A program made the translations under genes and the position numbers. Shown piece after piece: positions 1-6,949 of a stretch of 12,491 nucleotides of DNA. This stretch comes from JBFKMV01 sp041629655. GTDB lineage: Bacteria > Acidobacteriota > Polarisedimenticolia > Polarisedimenticolales > Polarisedimenticolaceae. The DNA lies in NCBI GenBank assembly GCA_041629655.1, contig JBFKMV010000159.1, positions 1 to 12,491 of the forward strand, written 5' to 3'. Within the stretch, counting starts at the first letter, position 1; the number at the start of each line of letters is the position of its first letter. The notes beneath the pieces were generated by a model, which saw only the letters and a list, made by a program, of their open reading frames with translations, did no database searches and was not told where the DNA came from.

Positions 1-1
1 G

Positions 2-2542
2 CTGGTGCGGGGCGCGCAGCTCCGGCGCATCGACGCCGGCGGCGCGGCCCCGGCCGGCCCGGCCGGCGGCGCGCGGGCGATCGCGGCGGGCGATCTCGAC
101 GGCGACGGCCGGCTGGAGCTGGTCGAGCTGGGGGCGAGCCGCTCGGGGCGTTCCTCGCTCGACGTCCGGGCGCTCGACGCGGCGGCGGACGGCTCGTGGA
201 GCCGTCGTGAATCGCCGCTGGTCGCGTTGCGCGGCGCCCCGGGCGCGCCCAGCGGCGGCGCGCTGGCGCTGGTCGACCGCGACCACGACGGCGACCTCGA
301 CCTGTTCGGGTGCTGGACGTTCGATCCGGAGCCGGCGCCGCCGCGCTGCGTGCTGGCCGACAACGACGGCTCGGGCAAGTTCGCCGCGGCCCCCGAGGGG
401 CACGGCGTGACGATCGCCGGGCCGGCGCCGCGGATCCGCGCCGGCTTCTCGGACATCGACAACGACCGCGACGTGGACCTGCTGGTGGCGACCGGGGAGC
501 GGCTGTCGCTGTTCTTCAACGATCGCGACGGCACGTTCAGCGACGTCTCCGACGCGCGCGGCCTCGGCGCGGCGGTGCGCGGCGCCGAGTCGCTGGCGAT
601 CGCCGACCTGGACAAGGACGGCTTCATGGACCTCGTCGTGGGCACCGCGGCGGGGCCGCAGGTGCTGTGGAACCGGCGGGGCACGTTCGAGGCGCCGGCG
701 TCGCTGGAGGCGCTGGCGGGCGGAGCGGGCGCGGCTCCGGGCGGTTCCGGCGGCGGCCGCGCCGGCGCGGTCGCGCTCGACTTCGACAACGACGGCTTCC
801 TGGACGTCGCCGCGACCGACGCGGCGGGGAGCTTCGCGCTGTACCGCAATCTCGGCGCGGGGGGCTGGACGCGCGTCGCGACGCCGCTGGCGGCCGATGC
901 CGGGCCGTTGACGCCGCTGGCCGCGTTCGACGCCGACGCCGACGGCGACCTCGACCTCGCGGTGCGCGCGCAGGCCGCCCACGGCCTGCTGATCAACCAG
1001 GGCGGCAACGCCAACCGCTGGCTGAGCATTCGCCCCACCGGCGTCGGCGACAACGATTACGCGATCGGGCTCAAGGTCGAGGTGCTGGCGGGCGGGCTGC
1101 GGCAGAAGTTCGAGGTCACCACTCCGCTGCCGGTGCACGCCGGGCTGGGGAGCCGCGAGCGCGCCGACGCGGTGCGGATGCTGTGGCCGGGCGGCGTGCT
1201 GCAGGACGAGCTGGACCAGCAGGCCGGCAGCGTGGCCTCGATCGAGCAGCTCGACCGCAAGGGCACCTCGTGCCCGCTGCTCTACGCCTGGCGCGACGGC
1301 GGCTGGCGCTTCGTGACCGACTTTCTGGGCGGCTGCGCGATCGGCTACCAGCACGCGCCGGGCGTCTTCAGCACGCCCGACACCGACGAGTACGTCAAGG
1401 TCGAGGGCGGGCTCGTGGAGCAAGACGGGCTGCTGCGGCTGCGGTTGAACAACCAGCTCGAGGAGGTGATCTGGTTCGACCAGGCCGAGCTGGTGGTGGT
1501 CGAGCACCCGGCGGGCAGCGAGGTGTTCCCCAACGAGCGGCTGATGCCGGGACCGCCGTGGCCGGAGTTCCGGCTGTTCGCCTCGCACGACGTGCGGCCG
1601 CTGCGCGGCGCGCGCGATCCGGGAAGCGACCGCGACGTGACGGGCCTGCTGGAGCGGCGCGACCGGCGCTGGGTCGAGGGCTTCGGGCTGCTGCCGTTCA
1701 AGGGCTACGCCGAGCCGCACGCGCTGGAGCTGGACCTCGGCGACCTGCCGGCGGGCCGGCGGGTGGTGCTGCTGCTCGACGGCTGGATCGACTACGCCGA
1801 TTCCTCGGCCAACGTCGCGGCGCACCAGGCGGGTGTCGCGCTCGAGCCGCCGCGGCTTTTTACCGGCGACGGGCACGGCGGCTGGCGCGAGACGCGCGGG
1901 CTGATGGGCTTCCCGGCCGGGCTGCCCAAGACGATGGCGGTCGACCTGACGGGACGGCTGCGCGCGGCCGACCCGCGGGTGCGCATCGAGACCAACATGC
2001 GCATCTACTGGGACCGCGCGCGCGTGATGGTCGGCGGCGAGGACACGCCGCTGCGGGTGACGCGCGTTCCCGCCTCGACCGCCGAGCTGCGCTTCGGCGG
2101 CTTCCCGCAGGAGACCAGCCCGGACGGGCGCAAGCCCTTCGACTACGACCCCGCGCGGGTCGAGCCGCGCGCGCCGTGGAAGGCGCACGTCGGCCGCTAC
2201 ACCGCGTTCGGCGACGTGCGCGAGCTGCTGCGCGCCGTCGACGACCGCTTCGTGACCACGCGCAGCGGCGACGAGCTGGAGCTGGCCTTCGAGTCCCCCG
2301 GACCGCCGCAGCCCGGCTGGACCCGGACGTACCTGCTGTACGCCGACGGCTTCGGCAAGGACATGGACCCCAACTCGGCCGCCAACGACCGGGTCGGCCC
2401 GATCCCGTTCCACGGCATGCCGACGTATCCCTACGGGCCGGGCGTGGTGCCGCCGGTCGCGGCCGACGGGGAAGCGCCCGCCCGCCGCGTGCTGCCGGCC
2501 CCCGACGGCCTGCACGGGGCGACGCCGCTGGCGTTGCGCTAG
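2..2542 (+). CDS. FG-GAP/VCBS repeat protein with ASPIC/UnbV domain and long uncharacterised C-terminus (5'-truncated)
   Basis: The reading frame is open to the left edge, so the true start and any signal peptide lie outside; residues are counted from the GTG at 5. Six calcium-loop-like FG-GAP motifs of the D-x-D-x-D-G type begin near residues 30 (DLDGDG), 91, 150, 201, 259 and 309, predicting a beta-propeller. An ASPIC/UnbV-like domain follows at about 337-412 (NRWLSIRP, GLGSRERAD, MLWPGG). Residues 420 to 845 match no domain I can name. They open with SCPLLYAW and FVTDFLGG and end with a YLLYADGFGKDMD-type block and a PFHGMPTYPYG block. The family (CRTAC1-like) is usually exported; surface or periplasmic binding is inferred and no enzymatic role is visible. 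The gene ends in TAG inside the CTAG shared with the convergent hydrolase gene. The domain calls are firm, the function is unknown. Confidence 0.88.
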   Translation: MVRGAQLRRIDAGGAAPAGPAGGARAIAAGDLDGDGRLELVELGASRSGRSSLDVRALDAAADGSWSRRESPLVALRGAPGAPSGGALALVDRDHDGDLDLFGCWTFDPEPAPPRCVLADNDGSGKFAAAPEGHGVTIAGPAPRIRAGFSDIDNDRDVDLLVATGERLSLFFNDRDGTFSDVSDARGLGAAVRGAESLAIADLDKDGFMDLVVGTAAGPQVLWNRRGTFEAPASLEALAGGAGAAPGGSGGGRAGAVALDFDNDGFLDVAATDAAGSFALYRNLGAGGWTRVATPLAADAGPLTPLAAFDADADGDLDLAVRAQAAHGLLINQGGNANRWLSIRPTGVGDNDYAIGLKVEVLAGGLRQKFEVTTPLPVHAGLGSRERADAVRMLWPGGVLQDELDQQAGSVASIEQLDRKGTSCPLLYAWRDGGWRFVTDFLGGCAIGYQHAPGVFSTPDTDEYVKVEGGLVEQDGLLRLRLNNQLEEVIWFDQAELVVVEHPAGSEVFPNERLMPGPPWPEFRLFASHDVRPLRGARDPGSDRDVTGLLERRDRRWVEGFGLLPFKGYAEPHALELDLGDLPAGRRVVLLLDGWIDYADSSANVAAHQAGVALEPPRLFTGDGHGGWRETRGLMGFPAGLPKTMAVDLTGRLRAADPRVRIETNMRIYWDRARVMVGGEDTPLRVTRVPASTAELRFGGFPQETSPDGRKPFDYDPARVEPRAPWKAHVGRYTAFGDVRELLRAVDDRFVTTRSGDELELAFESPGPPQPGWTRTYLLYADGFGKDMDPNSAANDRVGPIPFHGMPTYPYGPGVVPPVAADGEAPARRVLPAPDGLHGATPLALR

Positions 2543-3750
2543 TCGGGCGCGGTCCCGTCGAGCGCCGCGAAGCCGCGCTCGAGCCACGCGGCGTCGACGC
2601 CGGTGTAGTGCCCGGCGCCGGGAAGCTCCAGGTACGTCACGTGCCGGAAGCCCTCGTCGCGCAGCGACTCGTAGGTCGCCCGCGTCTGCAGCCGGTTGAA
2701 GTCCAGCTCGCCGGTCAGCAGCACGAAGCGGTGCTGACGCTTCAGCTCGCGCAGCGACTCCCGCGGCGGCTTCCGGAACATCGCCGGCCAGCGCGCGCCG
2801 GGCCGGTCGGTGACCGGCATGTCGAGGTAGTGGTCGCAGCCGAAGAAGTAGAACCCGCCGCGGAACACGTCGGGGTACAGCATCGCCAGCCCGCTGGCGA
2901 CCCGCCCGCCGCCCGAGTAGCCGCCGATCCAGACCCGGCGCTCGTCGATCGCGTAGAGCTTGCGCGCGTGCCGCGCCGCCTCCAGCGCCAGCGCGTAGCG
3001 GTCCCAGCGCGGGCGCTGGTTGCCGGAGCGGTTGGCGCCGATGGAGATGATGCGCAGCCGGTCCAGCACGGCGCGCGTCTCGTCGCGCCCCACCCCGCCG
3101 TAGGGCGTCGGGCTGACCCACACGAACAACCCGTGCGGCACGTCGGGGCGGTAGCCCGCCGGCACGTAGACCTCGAACGTCTCGTCGGCCAGCGCGCGCG
3201 TCCCCGCCGCGGGGTCCTCGGCGCGGATCGCTCCCGGGTCGATGCCGCTGCGCTCGACGAAGGTCGCCAGCGACGAGATTTCGCCGGCCTCGGCGAACGC
3301 GGTGCGATAGCTCCCGGTGCGGTGCGGCGCGGGCGCCAGGACCGGGCGGTCCGGCAGCGCGAACGCCGGCGAATTCTCCACGCCGGCAAGCGGCGCGACC
3401 TCTTCCCGCGGGCGCAGCCGCACGGTGACGCGGCGCGCCGGGCCCGACGCGCGCACCGCGACGCGCCCGTGCGAGGTGGCTTGCCCCGCGGCCTCGATCG
3501 CGATCCCCCACACCCCGGCGGCGAGGCCAGCGACCGACCAGCGCCCCTTGGCGTTGGTCGTCACGGGATCGGGTCCCCCGCCGGCGTCACCCGGCGGCGT
3601 CAGCGTCACGCGCGCCCCCTCGACCGGTCGGCCGTCCGCGTCGAGCACGACGCCCGCGGCGCGCCCCTCGCCGCGCCACGCCCGGGCCGGCGGCGCCGCC
3701 AGCGCCGGCAGCACGAGCGCCAGCAGCAGCACGACGGTGGCGCGCCTCAC
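2539..3750 (-). CDS. Secreted alpha/beta-hydrolase (esterase/depolymerase-like) with N-terminal carboxypeptidase-regulatory-like domain
   Basis: This 403-residue protein has a Sec signal peptide (MRR, a hydrophobic core, likely cleavage after ARA at about 24). A carboxypeptidase-regulatory-like beta-sandwich spans about 31-113 (AAGVVLDADGRPVEGARV, then GRWSVAGL and VTVRLRP). An alpha/beta-hydrolase domain spans about 185-400. The nucleophile elbow is GYSGGG with Ser279. His381 in PGAGHYTG is the likely catalytic His, and Asp350 or Glu348 in TGELDF the likely acid. The layout resembles secreted esterases and PHB-depolymerase-like proteins; the substrate is unknown. The start is GTG at 3750, supported by GGGGGAG at 3762-3756 with a 5-nt spacer. 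It lies 13 bp after the mgtE stop on the same strand, so co-transcription is likely. Its TAG stop overlaps that of the convergent FG-GAP gene. The hydrolase fold is well supported, the specific activity is not. Confidence 0.87.
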   Translation of the reverse strand: MRRATVVLLLALVLPALAAPPARAWRGEGRAAGVVLDADGRPVEGARVTLTPPGDAGGGPDPVTTNAKGRWSVAGLAAGVWGIAIEAAGQATSHGRVAVRASGPARRVTVRLRPREEVAPLAGVENSPAFALPDRPVLAPAPHRTGSYRTAFAEAGEISSLATFVERSGIDPGAIRAEDPAAGTRALADETFEVYVPAGYRPDVPHGLFVWVSPTPYGGVGRDETRAVLDRLRIISIGANRSGNQRPRWDRYALALEAARHARKLYAIDERRVWIGGYSGGGRVASGLAMLYPDVFRGGFYFFGCDHYLDMPVTDRPGARWPAMFRKPPRESLRELKRQHRFVLLTGELDFNRLQTRATYESLRDEGFRHVTYLELPGAGHYTGVDAAWLERGFAALDGTAPD

Positions 3751-3763
3751 CTCGGCTCCCCCG

Positions 3764-5131
3764 TCAGGTCAGGATCCACGAGGCCAGCGAGAAGTACAGC
3801 ACCAGCCCCGTCACGTCGACGATCGTGGTCACGAACGGCGTCGAGGACGCGGCGGGATCGGCGCCGAGCCGCTGCATCACGAACGGCAGCATCGAGCCCA
3901 CGATCACCCCCCACAGCACGACGCAGATCAGCGAGACGCCGATCGCCAGCGCGACCCACGGCCACTCGGCGCCGAACTCCCCGCCGACCGTGCCGCCGAG
4001 CGCGATCCGCAGCAGCCCCAGCAGCGACAGCAGCACGCCCAGCGTGATGCCGAACAGGATCTCGCGCCGCATCACGCGCCACCAGTCGGCGAGCTGCACC
4101 TCGCCCAGCGCCATCGCGCGGATCACCAGCGTCGCCGCCTGCGAGCCGCTGTTGCCGCCGCTGGAGATGATCAGCGGCACGAACAGCACCAGCACCACCG
4201 CCTGCCGGATCTGCTCCTCGAAAAACCCCATCGCGTTGAGCGTCAGCAGCTGGCCGAAGAACAGCACCACCAGCCAGATCGCGCGCTTGCGCACCATCTC
4301 GCGGTAGCCGGCCTGCATGTACGGCGATTCCAGCGCCTCGGTGCCGCCGATCTTCTGGATGTCCTCGGTGGCCTCCTCCTCGGCCACGTCCAGCACGTCG
4401 TCGACGGTCACGATGCCGACCAGCACGCCCATCGAGTCGGTGACCGGCAGCGCGACGCGGTCGGTGTCGGCGAAGACCTGGATCGCCTGCTCCTGGTCGT
4501 CGGCCGCGGTCAGGCTGACGAACTTCCAGTCGCACAGCTCCTCGATCGTGCGCCCGATCGGCTGGACCAGCAGCTCGCGGATCCTGAGGTCGTCGATCAG
4601 CTTGCCGTGGTCGTCGACGACGTAGACCACGTTGAACGTCTCGCTGTCCTGGGCGTGCTCGCGGATGTAGTCCAGCACGTGCTGCACCGTCCACTCGGTC
4701 TTGACCGCGATGTAGTCCGGCGTCATCAGCCGGCCGATGCTGTCCTCGGGGTAGCCCAGCAGCGTGCGCGCGATCACGCGCTCGTCCGGCGTGAGCAGCG
4801 CCAGCAGCCGCCGCGTCACCGACGCCGGCAGCTCCTCCAGCAGCGCGGTCCGGTCGTCGGGCGCCATGTCGTTCAGCACCGCGCCGACCTCCTCGCGGCC
4901 GAGGCTCCGGATCAGCGTTTCCTGGGTCTCGGGCTCCAGGTACTCGAAGGTCTCGGCGGCGCTGTCGCGGGGCAGCAGCCGGAACACCACCGCGCGGTCG
5001 GACTCCTCGAGGCCCTCGATCGTGGCCGCGACGTCGGCGGCCGGCCACTCGTGGAACAGCCGGCGCAGCGCCCCGAAGTCGCGCGCGCGCAGCGCCTCCT
5101 CGACCTGGGGAATCGACAGATCGTCGCTCAT
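3764..5131 (-). CDS. mgtE: Magnesium transporter MgtE
   Basis: This is a 455-residue inner-membrane Mg2+ channel/transporter at the family's usual length. A cytosolic MgtE N domain (about 35-137) made of short helical repeats ends in the characteristic YPEDSIGRLMT junction. A CBS pair follows (about 138-195 and 202-258, including LVGIVTVDDVLDVAEEE). Five predicted transmembrane helices lie between about 283 and 454. The family signature GGNSGSQ is at 325-331. Asp439 in TTIVDVTG corresponds by context to the pore Mg2+-binding aspartate of Thermus MgtE (Asp432). All parts needed for Mg2+-gated transport appear present. The ATG at 5131 has AGAGGA at 5142-5137 five bases upstream. The divergent spacer is only 62 bp, too short for an M-box riboswitch, so regulation is probably by the protein's own Mg2+-sensing domains (inference). 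It leads a two-gene unit with the hydrolase. Confidence 0.97.
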   Translation of the reverse strand: MSDDLSIPQVEEALRARDFGALRRLFHEWPAADVAATIEGLEESDRAVVFRLLPRDSAAETFEYLEPETQETLIRSLGREEVGAVLNDMAPDDRTALLEELPASVTRRLLALLTPDERVIARTLLGYPEDSIGRLMTPDYIAVKTEWTVQHVLDYIREHAQDSETFNVVYVVDDHGKLIDDLRIRELLVQPIGRTIEELCDWKFVSLTAADDQEQAIQVFADTDRVALPVTDSMGVLVGIVTVDDVLDVAEEEATEDIQKIGGTEALESPYMQAGYREMVRKRAIWLVVLFFGQLLTLNAMGFFEEQIRQAVVLVLFVPLIISSGGNSGSQAATLVIRAMALGEVQLADWWRVMRREILFGITLGVLLSLLGLLRIALGGTVGGEFGAEWPWVALAIGVSLICVVLWGVIVGSMLPFVMQRLGADPAASSTPFVTTIVDVTGLVLYFSLASWILT

Positions 5132-5193
5132 CGCGTTCCTCTCGCCTCGCGTCCGGGACCCGGCCAGGGTACACGAGGCGCTACCATGCCTGC
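5132..5193. promoter_or_regulatory. Divergent intergenic region, mgtE / amidohydrolase
   Basis: These 62 bp must contain or border the promoters of both divergent genes. On the minus strand, TACCCT (5171-5166) is a weak TAnnnT -10 candidate ahead of the mgtE Shine-Dalgarno (5142-5137). On the plus strand, TACCAT (5182-5187) sits six bases before the amidohydrolase ATG. I see no TTGACA-like -35 for either. A perfect 5-bp inverted repeat, CATGC-CT-GCATG (5185-5196), covers the amidohydrolase start and could be an operator or chance. The region is too short for a riboswitch. Confidence 0.45.
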
Positions 5194-6903
5194 ATGAGTC
5201 GACCCCTTCTGACCGGCGCGCTCGTGTTCTGCCTGGCGGCGTGCGGCGGCACGCCCGACGTCGACCTGCTGCTGCGCGGCGGCACGGTCGTCGACGGGAC
5301 GGGCGCTCCCGCGCGACGGGCCGATGTCGCCGTGCGCGACGGACGGATCCACGCCGTCGGCGACCTGGCGGGGCTGTCCGCCGCGCGCGAGATCGACGTC
5401 TCGGGCCACGTCGTCGCCCCGGGCTTCGTGGACATCCACAGCCACGCCGACCTGCTGCTGCTGTCCGATCCCGCGACCCAGCAGCGCCTGCTGGAGGCCA
5501 AGATCCGCCAGGGCGTCACGACGGTCGTGGTGGGCAACTGCGGCCTCGGCGTCGCGCCGGCCACCGCCGAGGCGGCCGCGATCCTGGCCGCGGTCAACGG
5601 CTGGATGACGCCCGAGGGCGCGGTGGCCGGCCCGCTGAGCGTCGGCGAGTACCTCGACCGGCTGGAGACGAACGGCGTGGCGGTCAACGCCGGCACGCTG
5701 GTGCCGCACGGACCGCTGCGCATCTCGGCGATGGGTCTGACCGGCGGCGCGCCCGACGCGGCCGCGCTGCAGCGGATGCGCGCCGAGCTCGCGCGCGGCC
5801 TGGAGCAGGGCGGTCTCGGGTTGTCGACCGGGCTGATCTACCCGCCGGGGATGTACAGCGCGACGGACGAGCTGGTGGCGCTGGCCCGCGAGGTCGCGTC
5901 GCGCGAGCGGCTGTTCACCGCGCACGTGCGCGGGTCGTCGGAGACGCTGCTCGAGGCGACGGACGAGCTGACCCGGATCGCGCGCGCGAGCGGGGCGCGC
6001 GTGCACCACTCGCACCTCGAGGCGGTCGGCGAGCGGTTCTGGCCCGCCGTGGCCGACGTGCTGGAGGCGGAGGACGCGGCGCGCGCCGCGGGCCTCCCGA
6101 TCAGCCACGACGTGTTCCCCTACACCCGCGCCGCGACGATGATGGCGGCGATCTTCCCGCCCTGGGCGCTGGAGGGCGGCGTTCCGGAGCTGCTCGACCG
6201 GCTGCGCGACCCCGCGACGCGGGCGCGCATCCGCCGCGAGATCGAGACGCGGCGCCCCGAGTGGCCGCCGTGGCAGCCCGGCGGCTGGCCGCACAATCTG
6301 GTCGGCGCGGTCGGCTGGGACGGCATCCTCGTCGCCAGCGTCGGTCCCGACGGTCCCGCGGAGTGGGTCGGCCGCAGCCTCGCCGCGATCGCGGCGGACG
6401 CCGGTCGCGACCCGTTCGACGTCGTGGCCGACCTGATGATCGCCGAGGACGGCCGGGTCGGGCAGCTGGTCGACCAGATCTCGGGCCGCGGCGAGCGCGT
6501 GGACGCGTTGCTGTCGATCCTGGTCCATCCCGCCGCGGCGGTGATCTCCGACGCCGAGGACTACGGTCGCGGCGTCCCCCACCCCGCGCACGCCGGCGCC
6601 TTCGTCCGCGCGTTGCGGCTGGCCCGCGAGCGCGGCCTGCTGCCGCTCCCGCGGATCGTCGAACGCATGACCTCGCGGCCCGCGGCGATCGCCGGTCTGG
6701 CCGGCCGTGGGGTGCTGCGCGAGGGAGCGCCCGCGGACCTCGTGGTGCTCGATCCGCAGCGGGTCGCCGACCGCGCGACGTGGGACGAGCCGCGGCGGCA
6801 CGCCGAGGGGGTGCCGTGGGTGCTGATCAACGGCCACCCGGTCGTCGAGGACGGGATCTACCGCGGCGGCCTGCACGGCGCCGTGCTGCGCGCGTCACCC
6901 TGA
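5194..6903 (+). CDS. N-acyl-D-amino-acid deacylase family amidohydrolase, lipoprotein
   Basis: This 569-residue protein begins with a lipoprotein signal (lipobox LAAC, Cys17), so it should be membrane-anchored outside the cytoplasm. The amidohydrolase fold starts at about 24 (LLLRGGTVVDGTG) and closes with a typical C-terminal beta-segment (GAPADLVVLD, VLINGHPV). The metal ligands of D-aminoacylases are in order: H82-x-H84 in DIHSHAD, Cys116 in VVGNCG, His244 in TAHVRG, His274 in HHSHLE, and a likely catalytic Asp453 in ISDAED. The His244-His274 spacing of 30 equals that of Alcaligenes D-aminoacylase (220-250). It is longer than that roughly 480-residue enzyme, mostly between His274 and Asp453. 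The expected reaction is hydrolysis of N-acyl-D-amino acids; the exact substrate is unproven and other members act on related amides. There is no convincing Shine-Dalgarno: TACCAT lies 6 nt before the ATG, and an out-of-frame ATG at 5186 opens a three-codon reading frame overlapping the start. Confidence 0.9.
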   Translation: MSRPLLTGALVFCLAACGGTPDVDLLLRGGTVVDGTGAPARRADVAVRDGRIHAVGDLAGLSAAREIDVSGHVVAPGFVDIHSHADLLLLSDPATQQRLLEAKIRQGVTTVVVGNCGLGVAPATAEAAAILAAVNGWMTPEGAVAGPLSVGEYLDRLETNGVAVNAGTLVPHGPLRISAMGLTGGAPDAAALQRMRAELARGLEQGGLGLSTGLIYPPGMYSATDELVALAREVASRERLFTAHVRGSSETLLEATDELTRIARASGARVHHSHLEAVGERFWPAVADVLEAEDAARAAGLPISHDVFPYTRAATMMAAIFPPWALEGGVPELLDRLRDPATRARIRREIETRRPEWPPWQPGGWPHNLVGAVGWDGILVASVGPDGPAEWVGRSLAAIAADAGRDPFDVVADLMIAEDGRVGQLVDQISGRGERVDALLSILVHPAAAVISDAEDYGRGVPHPAHAGAFVRALRLARERGLLPLPRIVERMTSRPAAIAGLAGRGVLREGAPADLVVLDPQRVADRATWDEPRRHAEGVPWVLINGHPVVEDGIYRGGLHGAVLRASP

Positions 6904-6914
6904 CGGTGCTCGAC

Positions 6915-6942
6915 TTGACAGACCTGCGGATTGTCGGAACAT
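6915..6942 (+). promoter_or_regulatory. Candidate sigma70-type promoter for the TPR-ABC unit
   Basis: A perfect -35 hexamer TTGACA lies at 6915-6920. After 16 bp, GAACAT (6937-6942) matches three positions of TATAAT. The ATG at 6950 begins seven bases after it, where transcription would be expected to start, so the transcript could be leaderless or nearly so. TGACA (6916-6920) and TGTCA (6942-6946) form a 5-bp inverted repeat that could also serve as a regulator site. The -35 is clear in such GC-rich DNA; the -10 is weak. Confidence 0.5.
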
Positions 6943-6949
6943 GTCAGGC

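Noticed and set aside
310..4047. A very long open frame (about 1245 codons) on the plus strand across the FG-GAP and hydrolase genes
   Set aside because: Its product is low-complexity Arg/Ala/Gly-rich and overlaps two well-supported genes in other frames. It is an artefact of extreme GC content, where stop codons are rare.
5132..5193. Possible M-box magnesium riboswitch upstream of mgtE
   Set aside because: Only 62 bp separate the two divergent genes, far too short for an M-box, and no matching structure was seen.
3317..5197. Long plus-strand frame antisense to mgtE and the hydrolase gene, and a 475-codon minus-strand frame at 3747-5174
   Set aside because: The translations are His/Gln/Arg- or Arg/Gly/Ala-rich without domains, while mgtE in the accepted frame has all family motifs.
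5128..6876. Long minus-strand frame opposite the amidohydrolase gene, and similar antisense frames opposite the TPR, ABC and tilS genes
   Set aside because: They are codon-bias shadows with Arg-, Gln- or Ser-rich composition, no recognisable motifs and no ribosome binding sites.
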